Shown: positions 8,589-16,938, counted from the stretch's first letter. The stretch is 64,000 nt of DNA from DAOTWC01 sp048499435 (GCA_048499435.1 JASNZW010000007.1:62001-126000); one strand, 5' to 3'. The notes: a model not told the origin generated them from the letters alone. Program-made: numbers and translations.

Positions 8589-9548
8589 ATGCGGGTAATT
8601 ATCGCGGGCGGCACGGGGGTGATTGGCCGCCGGCTGGCGAACGACATGGCGCGCGACGGCCACGAGGTGATTGTGCTCAGCCGCAGCCCGAAGCTGGTCG
8701 AAGGGCTGAGCGCGGCGGTGCGCGTTGAGGGTTGGGACGCGCGCACCAGCGGCGGCTGGGGCGCGCTGGCCGACGGAGCCGGCGCGATTGTCAACCTGGC
8801 GGGGGCGAACCTGGCCGGCGATGGTTTCCTGCCCACCCGCTGGACGGACGAGCGCAAGCGGCTGCTGGTGGAAAGCCGGGTCAACGCGGGCAGGGCGGTT
8901 GTTGCAGCGGTGGCGCAGGCGGCGAAGAAACCGGCCGTTGTAATTCAGGCGTCGGCGGTTGGGTACTATGGCCCGCGCGCGAACAGCGAGGACGTGGCCG
9001 AGGGCGCGCCGCCGGGTGACGATTTCCCGGCGCGGCTGTGCGTGGACTGGGAAGCGTCTACCCAGCCGGTGGAGGCGCTGGGCGTGCGCCGCGCGGTCAT
9101 TCGATCTGGCGTCGTGCTCAGCTTTCGCGGCGGCGCGCTCCAGCGCATGGCGCTGCCGTTCAGCCTGTTTGTCGGCGGGCCATTCGGCAGCGGGCAGCAG
9201 CCGTTTCCCTGGATTCACCCGGCGGATGAGATTGGCGCGATCCGCTTTCTTATCCACCGCGCTGAGGCGTCCGGGGCGTTCAACCTGACCGCGCCGCACC
9301 TGCTGACCAACGCGGAATTCAGCCGCGCCCTGGGCCGCGCCATGAGCCGCCCATCGCTGCTGCCGGTTCCCGGTTTCGCCTTCAAGACGGCTTTTGGCGA
9401 AGTGGCCAGCATCCTGCTGACCGGCCAGCGCGCCGTGCCCGCCCGCCTGCTTGAGCTGGGTTACGAATTTCAGTTTCCCGAAGTGAACGCTGCCCTGGCC
9501 GACCTGTATCGCGCCGAAATGGCGCGCGGCGCGCGCACCGCTGGTTAG
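8589..9548 (+). CDS. TIGR01777-family NAD(P)-binding epimerase-like protein (YfcH type)
   Basis: A 319-residue extended short-chain dehydrogenase. The N-terminal nucleotide-binding motif is GGTGVIG (7-13); INLAGANLAG-type and SAVGYYG segments (the latter holding the catalytic-type Tyr) are hallmarks of the family, and FPWIHPADEIGAI matches the conserved C-terminal half. The biochemical role is not established in this family. An AGGAAAGGCG sequence precedes ATG 8589. An 8-bp-armed dyad resembling a dispersed bacterial repeat lies in frame near residues 30-41, encoding SPKLVEGLS. Confidence 0.9.
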   Translation: MRVIIAGGTGVIGRRLANDMARDGHEVIVLSRSPKLVEGLSAAVRVEGWDARTSGGWGALADGAGAIVNLAGANLAGDGFLPTRWTDERKRLLVESRVNAGRAVVAAVAQAAKKPAVVIQASAVGYYGPRANSEDVAEGAPPGDDFPARLCVDWEASTQPVEALGVRRAVIRSGVVLSFRGGALQRMALPFSLFVGGPFGSGQQPFPWIHPADEIGAIRFLIHRAEASGAFNLTAPHLLTNAEFSRALGRAMSRPSLLPVPGFAFKTAFGEVASILLTGQRAVPARLLELGYEFQFPEVNAALADLYRAEMARGARTAG

Positions 9549-9550
9549 CC

Positions 9551-9579
9551 CGGCCAGGTTTAGGCTTAAACTTTGGCCG
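9551..9579 (+). terminator. Stem-loop just after TIGR01777 gene
   Basis: CGGCCA (9551-9556) pairs with TGGCCG (9574-9579), and an inner GTTTA/TAAAC stem closes on a GGCT loop. It begins two bases after the stop codon. No clear U-run follows, so it may be a weak or Rho-assisted terminator or an mRNA-stabilising hairpin. Confidence 0.4.
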
Positions 9580-9644
9580 CAAGAGTGGTAGGGTAAGGGC
9601 CGACGCGGCGCGATTGGCCGCTGTAGAAGGGACGCGCCGCACAA

Positions 9645-10262
9645 ATGGTAAGCGAGCCGCTGCTGGACACCCCGGTGGGCACAGAAGATAAGTCGTGGGC
9701 GCGGTTGATTTCCAACCTGTTCAGCCCGCCGCTGGTGTGGGCGGCGGTGTCGCTGCCGATCGCGTTTCGTGACGCGGGCACGCCGCAGCAGGCGCTGACC
9801 TGGGCGCTGGTGTATATCGCGCTGGTGTGCCTGCTGCCGCTGTTTTTTGTGGTGTGGATGGTGCGGCGCGGCAGCATCGGCGACCTGCACATGCAGGTGC
9901 GCCGTGAACGGCTGCGCCCGTTCGCTGTGTCGCTGTCGTGCGCGCTGCTGGCGTGGTGGGCGCTGGGCGCGCTGGATGCGTCGCCGGTGATGCGGCTGTT
10001 CGGGCTGTTCAGCGTGGTGCAGATCGCGGTGATGGCGGGCGTTACGCTGGTGTGGCAGATCAGCATGCACACGATGAGCATCAGCGGGTCGGTGGTGGCG
10101 GCGGGCGCTTTCTTCGGCGCGGCCCCGGCGCTGGCGGTGCTGCCGCTGGTGCTGCTGGTGGGCGCCGCGCGCCTCCGGCTGCGCAGGCACACGATTGCCC
10201 AGGTGCTGGCGGGGGCGGCGGTGGGGGTGCTGGTCCCGCTGGCGCTGTTCGCCGTGCTGTAG
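9645..10262 (+). CDS. PAP2-like membrane protein with degenerate phosphatase motifs
   Basis: A 205-residue protein with five to six membrane helices. The segment WQISMHTMSISG sits where PAP2 phosphatases carry their PSGH motif, and ARLRLRRHTIAQ sits where they carry SRx5Hx3D. Arg and His are kept with correct spacing (R-x5-H), while Asp is replaced by Gln. The first motif (Kx6RP) may correspond to the RRERLRP region. Whether it is an active lipid phosphatase is doubtful. It ends three bases from the convergent recF gene. Confidence 0.7.
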   Translation: MVSEPLLDTPVGTEDKSWARLISNLFSPPLVWAAVSLPIAFRDAGTPQQALTWALVYIALVCLLPLFFVVWMVRRGSIGDLHMQVRRERLRPFAVSLSCALLAWWALGALDASPVMRLFGLFSVVQIAVMAGVTLVWQISMHTMSISGSVVAAGAFFGAAPALAVLPLVLLVGAARLRLRRHTIAQVLAGAAVGVLVPLALFAVL

Positions 10263-10265
10263 GCG

Positions 10266-11480
10266 TCAGGTTTCAGTGGGCGCGATCTGGCCTTCGGCGA
10301 TGTGCAGCAGCGTGGTGCGCGTCAGAAATTCAGGGGTGAAGATGTCGCGCTCGGTGGTGGTCATCAGTGTTTGTGTGACATCGGTCAGGCGCGCCAGCAG
10401 ATAGGCGCGGCGGGCGGCGTCCAGCTCGGCGATCACTTCGTCGAGCAGCAGCAGCGGCGGCTCGCCCAGGTTGGCGGCCATCCACGCCAGCTCGGCCAGC
10501 TTGAGCGCCATCACGGCGGTGCGCGCCTGCCCCCGGCTGCCGTAGAGGCCGGCGTCGTGGTCGTTGATGCGCAGCCGCAGCTCGTCGCGATGCGGCCCGC
10601 TGAGGGTCACGCCGCGGCGGATAGACAGGCCCTGCTCGGCTTTAAGGTGGCTGGCGAACTGCGGCGCGATCTGCTCCGGCGTCAGCTCGCGGTGCAGGTC
10701 CAGCCCCAGCGCGTTGAATGAAAGCTGGCCGTCGCCGCCAGCGGTGGGGGCGAAGTTGGGCTGGTAGACCAGCGTCAGCGTTTCGCGGCGCCCGGTGAGG
10801 TCATGGTGAGCGCGGCGGGCGTCCACTTCGAGTTCGCGCAGGAAACGCTGCCGCCCGGCGATAATCACGCTGCCGCTGCGCACAAGCTGCGCGTCCCAGT
10901 AATCAAGCTCACGCGGGCTGCCATGCCCTTCATTGAGGCGGCGCAGCAGGGCGTTGCGCTGCGGCAGCACCTTTTCATAATTCGTGAGCGCCTCCAGGTA
11001 ATCCCGGTCCACCTGCGACAGCGTTTCGTCCATAAACCGGCGGCGCTCGGCGGGCGCGCCCTCAACCAGCGCCAGATCGCGCGGGAGGAACAGCACGACG
11101 CTCAGGACGCCGACCATATCCATTACGCGCTTGTCAGCCCCGTTGAGGCGGATCGCCTTTTTGAAGCGCTGGCCGCCGTCGGGCGCGCGCTCCAGCATGA
11201 GCGTGATTTCGATGCGCTGCGGCGCGCTGTGCCGGCGCCCGTGAACCTCCGCCGCCAGGCGCGCGAAGGGGATCGGGTCGTCGGCGGCGCGCCAGTGGAT
11301 AAGCTGCCGGTCGCTGGTGGTGTAGGGCGAGCGCGCTGTTGCCAGATAGTACAGCGCCTCCAGCAGGTTAGTTTTGCCCTGCGCGTTAGCGCCGTAAACG
11401 AGCGTTGTGCCCGGCGTGAGGTTCAGCTCCAGGCGGGCGTAGTTGCGGAAGTTGGTCAGCGAAAGATATTGAAGATACAT
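10266..11480 (-). CDS. recF: DNA replication and repair protein RecF
   Basis: A 404-residue SMC-like ATPase that loads RecA at gaps as part of RecFOR. N-terminal LSLTNFRNYARLEL is followed by Walker A GANAQGKT (30-37). The ABC-type signature region LSGPHRDELRL and Walker B LLLLDEVIAELD are in the C-terminal half. The length is slightly above the usual 360-380, consistent with extra lid-domain loops. It is not beside dnaA/dnaN here. It is divergent from the RNA-methyltransferase-like gene across 156 bp that contain -10-like boxes on both strands. Confidence 0.96.
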   Translation of the reverse strand: MYLQYLSLTNFRNYARLELNLTPGTTLVYGANAQGKTNLLEALYYLATARSPYTTSDRQLIHWRAADDPIPFARLAAEVHGRRHSAPQRIEITLMLERAPDGGQRFKKAIRLNGADKRVMDMVGVLSVVLFLPRDLALVEGAPAERRRFMDETLSQVDRDYLEALTNYEKVLPQRNALLRRLNEGHGSPRELDYWDAQLVRSGSVIIAGRQRFLRELEVDARRAHHDLTGRRETLTLVYQPNFAPTAGGDGQLSFNALGLDLHRELTPEQIAPQFASHLKAEQGLSIRRGVTLSGPHRDELRLRINDHDAGLYGSRGQARTAVMALKLAELAWMAANLGEPPLLLLDEVIAELDAARRAYLLARLTDVTQTLMTTTERDIFTPEFLTRTTLLHIAEGQIAPTET

Positions 11481-11512
11481 GGCGAAACCCGGCGCGCGGT
11501 GTCAGCAGGCTG

Positions 11513-11583
11513 ATTGTACCAGAAAGGGCGGCGGTTGTGCGGGCGGCGCGGCGGTTTTCGCGGGCCGCGCCATGCCGTATAAT
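11513..11583. promoter_or_regulatory. Divergent promoter region for recF and methyltransferase gene
   Basis: Plus strand: TTTTCG (11555-11560), 17 bp, TATAAT (11578-11583), which would drive the methyltransferase gene from about 11590. Minus strand: CGCACA (11541-11536), 17 bp, TACAAT (11518-11513), which would drive recF. The plus -10 is perfect; both -35 hexamers are weak (3 of 6). Confidence 0.5.
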
Positions 11584-11636
11584 AGCGGCGCGGGGCAGCC
11601 GGGCTGCCGGCGGCTAACAGGCGAAAAGCACAGCAG

Positions 11637-12875
11637 ATGAGCGCTTCCGACACATTCGAGATTGAGCTGACCGCGATGGCGCACGGCGGCAGCGCCCTGG
11701 GCCGGCACGCGGGCAAAACGGTGTTTGTGCCCTACGCCATCCCCGGCGAGCGCGTGCTGGCGCGCGCTGTTGAAGAACGCGGGCGCGTCGTGTTCGCCGA
11801 GGGCGTTACGCTGCTGGAGGCTTCCGCCGACCGCGTTTACCCCGCCTGCCGCCATTTCGGGCCGGGGCGCTGCGCGCGCTGCCAGTGGCAGCACATTGAT
11901 TACGCCGCCCAACTGCTGCTCAAGCAGGATGTGCTGGCCGACCAACTGGCGCGGGTGGGCGGCTTCGACGACGCCGATGTGCGCCCGGTGATTCCGGCGC
12001 CGCAGCAGTGGGGCTATAACTACCACATGACGATGGTCGCCGGGGCGGACGGCGTGCCCGGTTTTCCGCTGACTACCGGCGCGGGCATTCTTGTGCCGGA
12101 CGAGTGTCACGTCCTGCACCCGGACCTGCTGCTGCTGTACCAGTCGCTCGATCTCCAGTTCGACGGCCTGCGCCGCCTCACACTGCGGCGCGGCAGCGAC
12201 GGCGCGCTGATGCTGGTTGTCACGCTGGCGGGCGACAACGCGCCGGAGCTGCACACCGACATGCCCGCCAGCGTCAACATGCTGCTGAGCGATGGCGAGC
12301 CGGTTAACCTGATTGGCGAAACGCACACGCGCTGGACAGTGGGCGACCGCGTGTTCCGCGCCACCGCCGGCAGCGCTTTTCGCGCCTGCGTGCCGCAGCT
12401 TGCCGCGCTGGTGGGGCAGGTCATGGGCGCGCTTGACCTGCGCGGCGATGAGGCGGTGCTCGATCTGTACGCCGGCGTGGGCGTGTTCAGCGCGTTTAGC
12501 GCGCCGCTGGCCGGGCTGGTGACGGCGGTGGAGAGCTTCCCGCCGGCGGCCACTGACGCCGAAGTCAACCTGGCTGACGCCGACAACGTGGACATTATCG
12601 AGGGCGCGGTCGAGGACGTGCTGCCCGCGCTTGACCCGGTGTACGGCGCGGCGGTGGTGGACCCGCCCGGCGAGGGCCTGAGCGTCACGGCGGTAGACGC
12701 GCTGGCGGCGCTGAACGTGCCGCGCCTGGTGTATGTTGGCGGCGACCCGGCCACGCTGGCGCGCGACGCGCAGCGGCTGGCGCGGCACGGCTACGCGCTG
12801 CGGTGGGTCCAGCCGCTTGACCTGGCCCCGCAGACTTACTACATCGAGGCGGTGGCGCTGCTGGAGCGCGCGTGA
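11637..12875 (+). CDS. TrmA/RlmD-family RNA methyltransferase homologue lacking nucleophile Cys
   Basis: A 412-residue COG2265-type protein. Residues 1-60 look like a TRAM RNA-binding domain, then four iron-sulfur-type cysteines (Cys71, 79, 82, 157), and a SAM-binding motif DLYAGVGVFS (276-285). Active family members form m5U using a Cys in a YVSCNPxTLxRD motif; here the equivalent segment is VYVGGDPATLARD (365-377), with Gly369 at the nucleophile position. The upstream FxQ-type motif also reads AFRACVPQ. The fold and cluster are kept, but the standard covalent chemistry should not be possible. It may be a pseudoenzyme, an RNA-binding protein, or an enzyme with another mechanism. Confidence 0.85.
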   Translation: MSASDTFEIELTAMAHGGSALGRHAGKTVFVPYAIPGERVLARAVEERGRVVFAEGVTLLEASADRVYPACRHFGPGRCARCQWQHIDYAAQLLLKQDVLADQLARVGGFDDADVRPVIPAPQQWGYNYHMTMVAGADGVPGFPLTTGAGILVPDECHVLHPDLLLLYQSLDLQFDGLRRLTLRRGSDGALMLVVTLAGDNAPELHTDMPASVNMLLSDGEPVNLIGETHTRWTVGDRVFRATAGSAFRACVPQLAALVGQVMGALDLRGDEAVLDLYAGVGVFSAFSAPLAGLVTAVESFPPAATDAEVNLADADNVDIIEGAVEDVLPALDPVYGAAVVDPPGEGLSVTAVDALAALNVPRLVYVGGDPATLARDAQRLARHGYALRWVQPLDLAPQTYYIEAVALLERA

Positions 12876-12961
12876 GCGCCCGGCGCGTTTAGGCTGGCGC
12901 AACTTCAACCGCCTATCCTTGCCGGTAATAGCAGCCCTGCCGGAGCAAAAGGCCAGGTTTC

Positions 12962-13999
12962 ATGCGACGAAATATCTTTCTTATCGCCAGCATTGTTGTC
13001 AGCGCGGGTTTTTTGTGGCTGGCCCTGCGCGATGTCCCGCTGGAGGATGTGCTCAACACGATCCGCCAGGCGAATGTGCTGTGGCTGCTGGCGGGCCTGG
13101 CGCTGATCGCGGCGGGGCTGTGGGCGCGCGCGCTGCGCTGGCGCGGTTTGGTGGGGTTTCGCATCGCGCGGGTGCAGGCGTTTCACCTGCTGAACATCAC
13201 CATGCTGCTTAACCAGATGCCGCTGCGCGCGGGCGAGGTGGCGCGCAGCCTGCTGGCGACGCGCAGCGGCGTGCCGGTGATGACGGCGGCGACCAGCATC
13301 GTGGTCGAGCGCCTGCTGGACACGCTGCTGGTTGTGGTGCTGCTGGCGGCGGCGCTGACGCAGCTCCCTGACGCGCCGGCCAGCGCGACGCAGGCGGCGG
13401 CGTTTTTCGGCGCGGCGACTGTCGCGGCGTTTATCGTGCTGGTTTTTTTCGCGCGCTTCCCGTCCGTCCCGCGCGCTGTGCTGGCGTTTGTCGAACGGCT
13501 GCTGCCACCCCTCAGGCGGCTGCGCCTGGGGCGGCTGCTCGATCACGTGCTGGACGGCCTGCGCCCGCTGACCAACTGGCGCGGCGCGCTGCACGCGGTG
13601 TTCTGGACGCTGGCCTCGTGGGGGTTTTCGACGGCTACGTTTGTGTGCTACATGCTGGCGCTTAACGTCCAGGAAAATATCCTGCTGATGGCGGTGCTGT
13701 CTATGACGCTGGCGTCGTTCAGCATCGCTATTCCGGTGAGCGTGGCCGCTATCGGCCCGTATGAGGGCGCGGTGCGCGTGGCGGGCGACGCGGTGCGGAT
13801 GGCCCCGACGCTGTCAACGGCGCTCGGTTTTCTGATTCACGGCGTTAATATCCTGGGTTACGCCGTGCTGGGCGTGATCAGCCTGATCGTCACCGGCGTG
13901 TCGCTGAGCGACGTGCTGCGGCAGACGCAGACGCCGCCGGCAGAGACAGCGGACACAGCAGCGCCAGCGCTGGGCGGCGAATCAATGAGGGTGAAGTGA
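12962..13999 (+). CDS. UPF0104/LPG-synthase-type transmembrane protein
   Basis: A 345-residue polytopic membrane protein of the lysylphosphatidylglycerol synthase transmembrane (UPF0104) family. Visible hallmarks are ARALRWRGL after the second helix, NITMLLNQMPLRAGEVARSL, and a TSIVVERLLDTL segment. The soluble aminoacyltransferase domain of MprF is absent, so it is not itself an LPG synthase. Related stand-alone proteins are proposed lipid flippases or glycolipid-related transporters. An AT-poor tail rich in Pro/Ala ends the protein. The alpha/beta hydrolase gene begins two bases after the stop, indicating an operon. Confidence 0.88.
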   Translation: MRRNIFLIASIVVSAGFLWLALRDVPLEDVLNTIRQANVLWLLAGLALIAAGLWARALRWRGLVGFRIARVQAFHLLNITMLLNQMPLRAGEVARSLLATRSGVPVMTAATSIVVERLLDTLLVVVLLAAALTQLPDAPASATQAAAFFGAATVAAFIVLVFFARFPSVPRAVLAFVERLLPPLRRLRLGRLLDHVLDGLRPLTNWRGALHAVFWTLASWGFSTATFVCYMLALNVQENILLMAVLSMTLASFSIAIPVSVAAIGPYEGAVRVAGDAVRMAPTLSTALGFLIHGVNILGYAVLGVISLIVTGVSLSDVLRQTQTPPAETADTAAPALGGESMRVK

Positions 14000-14000
14000 G

Positions 14001-14762
14001 ATGCCATTCGTCGAAACGCGCACGGGCGCGCGGCTGTACTATGATGAGGCTGGCGCAGGCCAGCCGGTTGTGCTGGTGCACGGCCTGATGGACGTGCCGC
14101 ATATCCACCTTAAGGGCGTGATGGACTGGCTGAGCGCCGATTACCATGTGATCGCGCCGTCGCTGCGCGGTTACTATTTGTCCACGCCGAAGCCGCGCAC
14201 ATTTCCGCCCGGCTTTTACCGCCGCGACGCTGAGGATGTGCTGGCATTTGTGGAGGCGCTGGACCTGGAGCCGGCGCATCTGCTGGGCTATTCCGACGGC
14301 GGCGAGGTGGCGCTGATCGCGGCTGGTTTGCAGCCGGCGCTTTTTCGTTCGGCGGCGGTGTGGGGCGCGGTGGGCTATTTTGGCCCGGATATGTACGAGG
14401 CGGCGACGCGCTCGTACCCTGGTGACTGGATCGCGGTGGAGGACCGGGAGCGGCACGGCATCACCGACATCAACGCGGTGCTGCGCCAGTGGGTAGATTC
14501 GGTGCAGGCGATGGTCACGGCGGGCGGGGATGTCAGCCTGAGCCTGGCGCCCAACATCACCTGCCCGCTGCTGCTGCTGCTGGGGGATGGCGACCGCCTC
14601 AACCCGGAGGCTTACGGCCAGCGGTTGGCCGATCTGGCGCCGGACGGACGGCTGGTGATGATTCGGGACAGCGGCCACCCCATTCACAAACAGCAGTGGG
14701 AGCAGTTTCGCGCGGTGGTGGGGGCGTTTCTACGGGAGGCCAGCGGGCCGCGCGCCGTTTAG
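14001..14762 (+). CDS. Alpha/beta-fold hydrolase
   Basis: A 253-residue protein with the classic fold. The oxyanion-hole HG is in VVLVHGLMD (about residues 24-32), the nucleophile elbow is GYSDGG (Ser near residue 97), an acid is in LLLLGDGDRLNP, and the catalytic His is in DSGHPIHK. The substrate is not deducible. It starts two bases after the UPF0104 stop. Its last 33 bp overlap the end of the convergent acetyltransferase gene. Confidence 0.87.
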   Translation: MPFVETRTGARLYYDEAGAGQPVVLVHGLMDVPHIHLKGVMDWLSADYHVIAPSLRGYYLSTPKPRTFPPGFYRRDAEDVLAFVEALDLEPAHLLGYSDGGEVALIAAGLQPALFRSAAVWGAVGYFGPDMYEAATRSYPGDWIAVEDRERHGITDINAVLRQWVDSVQAMVTAGGDVSLSLAPNITCPLLLLLGDGDRLNPEAYGQRLADLAPDGRLVMIRDSGHPIHKQQWEQFRAVVGAFLREASGPRAV

Positions 14763-15302
14763 CTGCCGCCAGCGGGCCGCAGTCATGACGTAGACCACCA
14801 TCTGGCTGTAGCTGCCGCGCAGCCATTCAAACTGGCGCGCGGTGTGTTCCTCGACAAACTGAAGGCGCTGCGGGATGGCGCGGCTGCGGTGATTGCCGGG
14901 GGAGCAGTGAATTTCGACGCGGCACAGCTTTAGCTCAGTGAAAACGTACTCCACCAGCGCGCGGCAGGCCGCTGTCATGTGCCCCTGGCCCTGGTAGGGC
15001 GCGCCCAGCCAGTACCCGAACTCTGTCTGCCCCCGGTGGGTGTCAATGTAGTTGAGCGCCAGCACCCCGATCAGGGTCTGCTGATGCCACAGGCCGGCGT
15101 ACAGCGCCTGGTTGGTATCTGCCTGGTGCTGCGCGCGCGCAATGAAGCGCAGCGCGTCAGCGACGGTGAGCGTGTCATCAACCCAGGGGACCCAGGTGCG
15201 CAGATGGGCGCGGCTAGCGTTAATCAGGCTAAACAGCGTTTCCGCATCCGCGGGAACCAGCGCCGCCAGGCGAGTATCGGCGTTAACCGCGAGGCAGAAC
15301 AT
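14730..15302 (-). CDS. RimJ/RimL-type GNAT N-acetyltransferase
   Basis: A 190-residue acetyltransferase resembling ribosomal-protein N-acetyltransferases. Diagnostic pieces are HLRTWVPWVDDT near the N-terminus, TEFGYWLGAPYQGQGHMTAA (acetyl-CoA binding loop QGQGHMT), and VEIHCSPGNHRSRAIPQRLQF. The target may be a ribosomal protein or another N-terminus or small molecule. It overlaps the convergent hydrolase gene by 33 bp at the 3' end. Its promoter should lie in 15303-15409. Confidence 0.88.
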   Translation of the reverse strand: MFCLAVNADTRLAALVPADAETLFSLINASRAHLRTWVPWVDDTLTVADALRFIARAQHQADTNQALYAGLWHQQTLIGVLALNYIDTHRGQTEFGYWLGAPYQGQGHMTAACRALVEYVFTELKLCRVEIHCSPGNHRSRAIPQRLQFVEEHTARQFEWLRGSYSQMVVYVMTAARWRQLNGARPAGLP

Positions 15303-15350
15303 TGTGATAGGCGCTGTCAGGCGCGCTCATATACCTTTCCTCATCAGGCG

Positions 15351-15363
15351 CACCTGACAGGTG
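15351..15363. repeat. 13-bp palindrome CACCTGACAGGTG between rimL-like and ada-like genes
   Basis: A perfect dyad CACCTG-A-CAGGTG lies upstream of the acetyltransferase gene and downstream of the Ada-like gene. The embedded octamer CCTGACAG recurs in inverse orientation at 15314-15321 and again at 16300-16307, just upstream of the Ada-like start. It may be an operator; chance cannot be excluded. Confidence 0.3.
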
Positions 15364-15409
15364 TACATAAGTTTAGCGCGTTTGCACAGGGCTAAAACAG
15401 CGGGCGGCG

Positions 15410-16264
15410 TCAGCGTGAGGCCGCTTCCTGTTCGAGCAGGCTCTCTTTACGCGCCAGCCCCCAGCGGTAGCCGCCCAGGCTGCCGTCTCCGCGCACGGCG
15501 CGGTGGCAGGGGATGATGAGCGCGACCGGGTTGTTGGCGCAGGCGCTGCCGACGGCGCGGGCGGCCTGCGGGCTGCCGATGCTGCGGGCGATCTCGCCGT
15601 AGGTGCGCGTTTCGCCAGCCGGGATCGCGCGCAGCGCCTGCCAGACGCGCCACTGAAAGGCGGTGGCCTGCACATCCAGCGGCAGATCAAGGCGCGGTTC
15701 CTGGCCTTCCAGATAGGCCGTCAGCGCCGCCACCCACTCGCCCAGGTCCGTGTCGTCGCGCGCGATCTCCGCGGCGGGATAGTCGGCGCGCAGCTCGGCC
15801 TCCAGGTAGGCGGGCGTGTCGCCCAGGCTGACCGCGCACACGCCGCGCCGGGTGGCTGCCACCAGCAGATTGCCCAGCGGGCAGCTAACGATTGTGTAGT
15901 GGATACGCATGCCTTCGCCTCCCTTGCCGTATGTGGCCGGTGTCATGCCCAGTTGTTCGTTGGCGTTTTCGTACAGGCGGCTGCTGGAGCCGTAGCCGGC
16001 GTTGTAGAGCGCGGCGGTAACGGTGCCGCCGCCGCGCACGTGGGCCTTGAACGCCTCCAGCCGCCGGGCCTGCGTGTACTGGCGCGGTGTGATGCCCAGC
16101 ACGCGCTTGAACACGCGCTGAAGGTGATAAGGGCTGAGGCCGGCGTGCGCGCCCAGGTCCGCCAGGGTGAGGCGTTCCTCCAGGTTAGCATCTATGTAGC
16201 GGCAGAGCTGGTGTACCAGTTCGGCCTGCGGGTGGCTGCCATTAGCGGCGGTGCTGTGGGTCAC
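15410..16264 (-). CDS. AraC-type regulator/O6-alkylguanine-DNA alkyltransferase (Ada-like, no N-domain)
   Basis: A 284-residue fusion. An AraC-type double helix-turn-helix occupies about residues 13-110 (LTLADLGAHAGLSPYHLQRV and GYGSSSRLYENANEQLGMTP). A methylated-DNA-protein cysteine methyltransferase follows, with active-site PCHR in LIIPCHRAVRGDGSLGGYRW near the C-terminus. The enzyme removes alkyl groups from O6-guanine by transfer to its Cys. The N-terminal zinc domain with the phosphotriester-acceptor Cys of E. coli Ada is missing, so the usual activation switch is absent. Start ATG is followed by a polar, unstructured dozen residues. Confidence 0.93.
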   Translation of the reverse strand: MTHSTAANGSHPQAELVHQLCRYIDANLEERLTLADLGAHAGLSPYHLQRVFKRVLGITPRQYTQARRLEAFKAHVRGGGTVTAALYNAGYGSSSRLYENANEQLGMTPATYGKGGEGMRIHYTIVSCPLGNLLVAATRRGVCAVSLGDTPAYLEAELRADYPAAEIARDDTDLGEWVAALTAYLEGQEPRLDLPLDVQATAFQWRVWQALRAIPAGETRTYGEIARSIGSPQAARAVGSACANNPVALIIPCHRAVRGDGSLGGYRWGLARKESLLEQEAASR

Positions 16265-16402
16265 GCTGGTTTACTTCCTGTGCGCTGCCTGTTGTTCTAC
16301 CTGACAGCATACCCTTTGCGGGCAGGCGGCGTCTATCCGCTTCTTGCGTTTTCCCCGGCGCGGCACACCGCTGGCTGTGACAGGCGCGCGGCGGCCCCGG
16401 CC

Positions 16403-16831
16403 TCAGGGCGTGGGCACAGCGTCAGGTGCGTTTTTCGCCCGCTGGCGCGCGTCAGCTTCGAGGATGTTTTCGGCTTCCGTCAGGCTGTCCACCAGCACCA
16501 TCCTGGTGCCGAAGCGGGGGGCGACACGGCCAACCATAGCGAGGATCGAGCGCAGAAAGGCGTTGGCGCCAACGATCACGATGCGCTGAATGTGGTCCCC
16601 GACCAGTGTATCGCGGCGGCCCATGATATTGACCTGTGTCAGCGTGTCGGCTGGTATTTTCCTGGCCTGCTGCACGTCAACCACGATGCTCACAGCCGGC
16701 ACATCCGCGCATATACGCATTTCGTGCCCTGCGGTCGTCGCGGCGTAAAAATCGTCCCATAGCCAGGGTTCTGACAGCGTGTAATACATCCATGTGCGCG
16801 CGTCGTCACCCCATGTAACCGTAACAGGCAT
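16403..16831 (-). CDS. STAS-like (SpoIIAA-like) small protein
   Basis: A 142-residue soluble protein. The pattern VTWGDDARTWMYYTLSEPW, WDDFYAATTAG, VSIVVDVQQARKIPADTL, then HIQRIVIVGANAFLRSIL resembles STAS/SpoIIAA-like proteins that I associate with Chloroflexota. Family members are putative anti-anti-sigma-like or signalling proteins of unknown partner. An AGGGGG ribosome-binding site precedes the ATG. No kinase gene is adjacent, although a kinase/regulator fusion lies about 12 kb away. Confidence 0.6.
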   Translation of the reverse strand: MPVTVTWGDDARTWMYYTLSEPWLWDDFYAATTAGHEMRICADVPAVSIVVDVQQARKIPADTLTQVNIMGRRDTLVGDHIQRIVIVGANAFLRSILAMVGRVAPRFGTRMVLVDSLTEAENILEADARQRAKNAPDAVPTP

Positions 16832-16938
16832 GTAAACCCCCTGGAGAAGCCCCGTAATAAAGCGCTATAAAATTATGATACATGCAAGATGACGAAATAT
16901 AGCTTGAGGCCGAGTAGGTCAGCAGCAAAAGAGCAGCG

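Noticed and set aside
8523..10190. Long minus-strand frame (555 codons) opposite the TIGR01777 and PAP2-like genes
   Set aside because: Low-complexity Arg/Gln/His content and spans two well-supported plus-strand genes.
14730..14762. 33-bp convergent overlap of hydrolase and RimL-type genes as evidence of a frameshift
   Set aside because: Both proteins have complete catalytic domains and normal lengths; a short 3' overlap is common in dense genomes.
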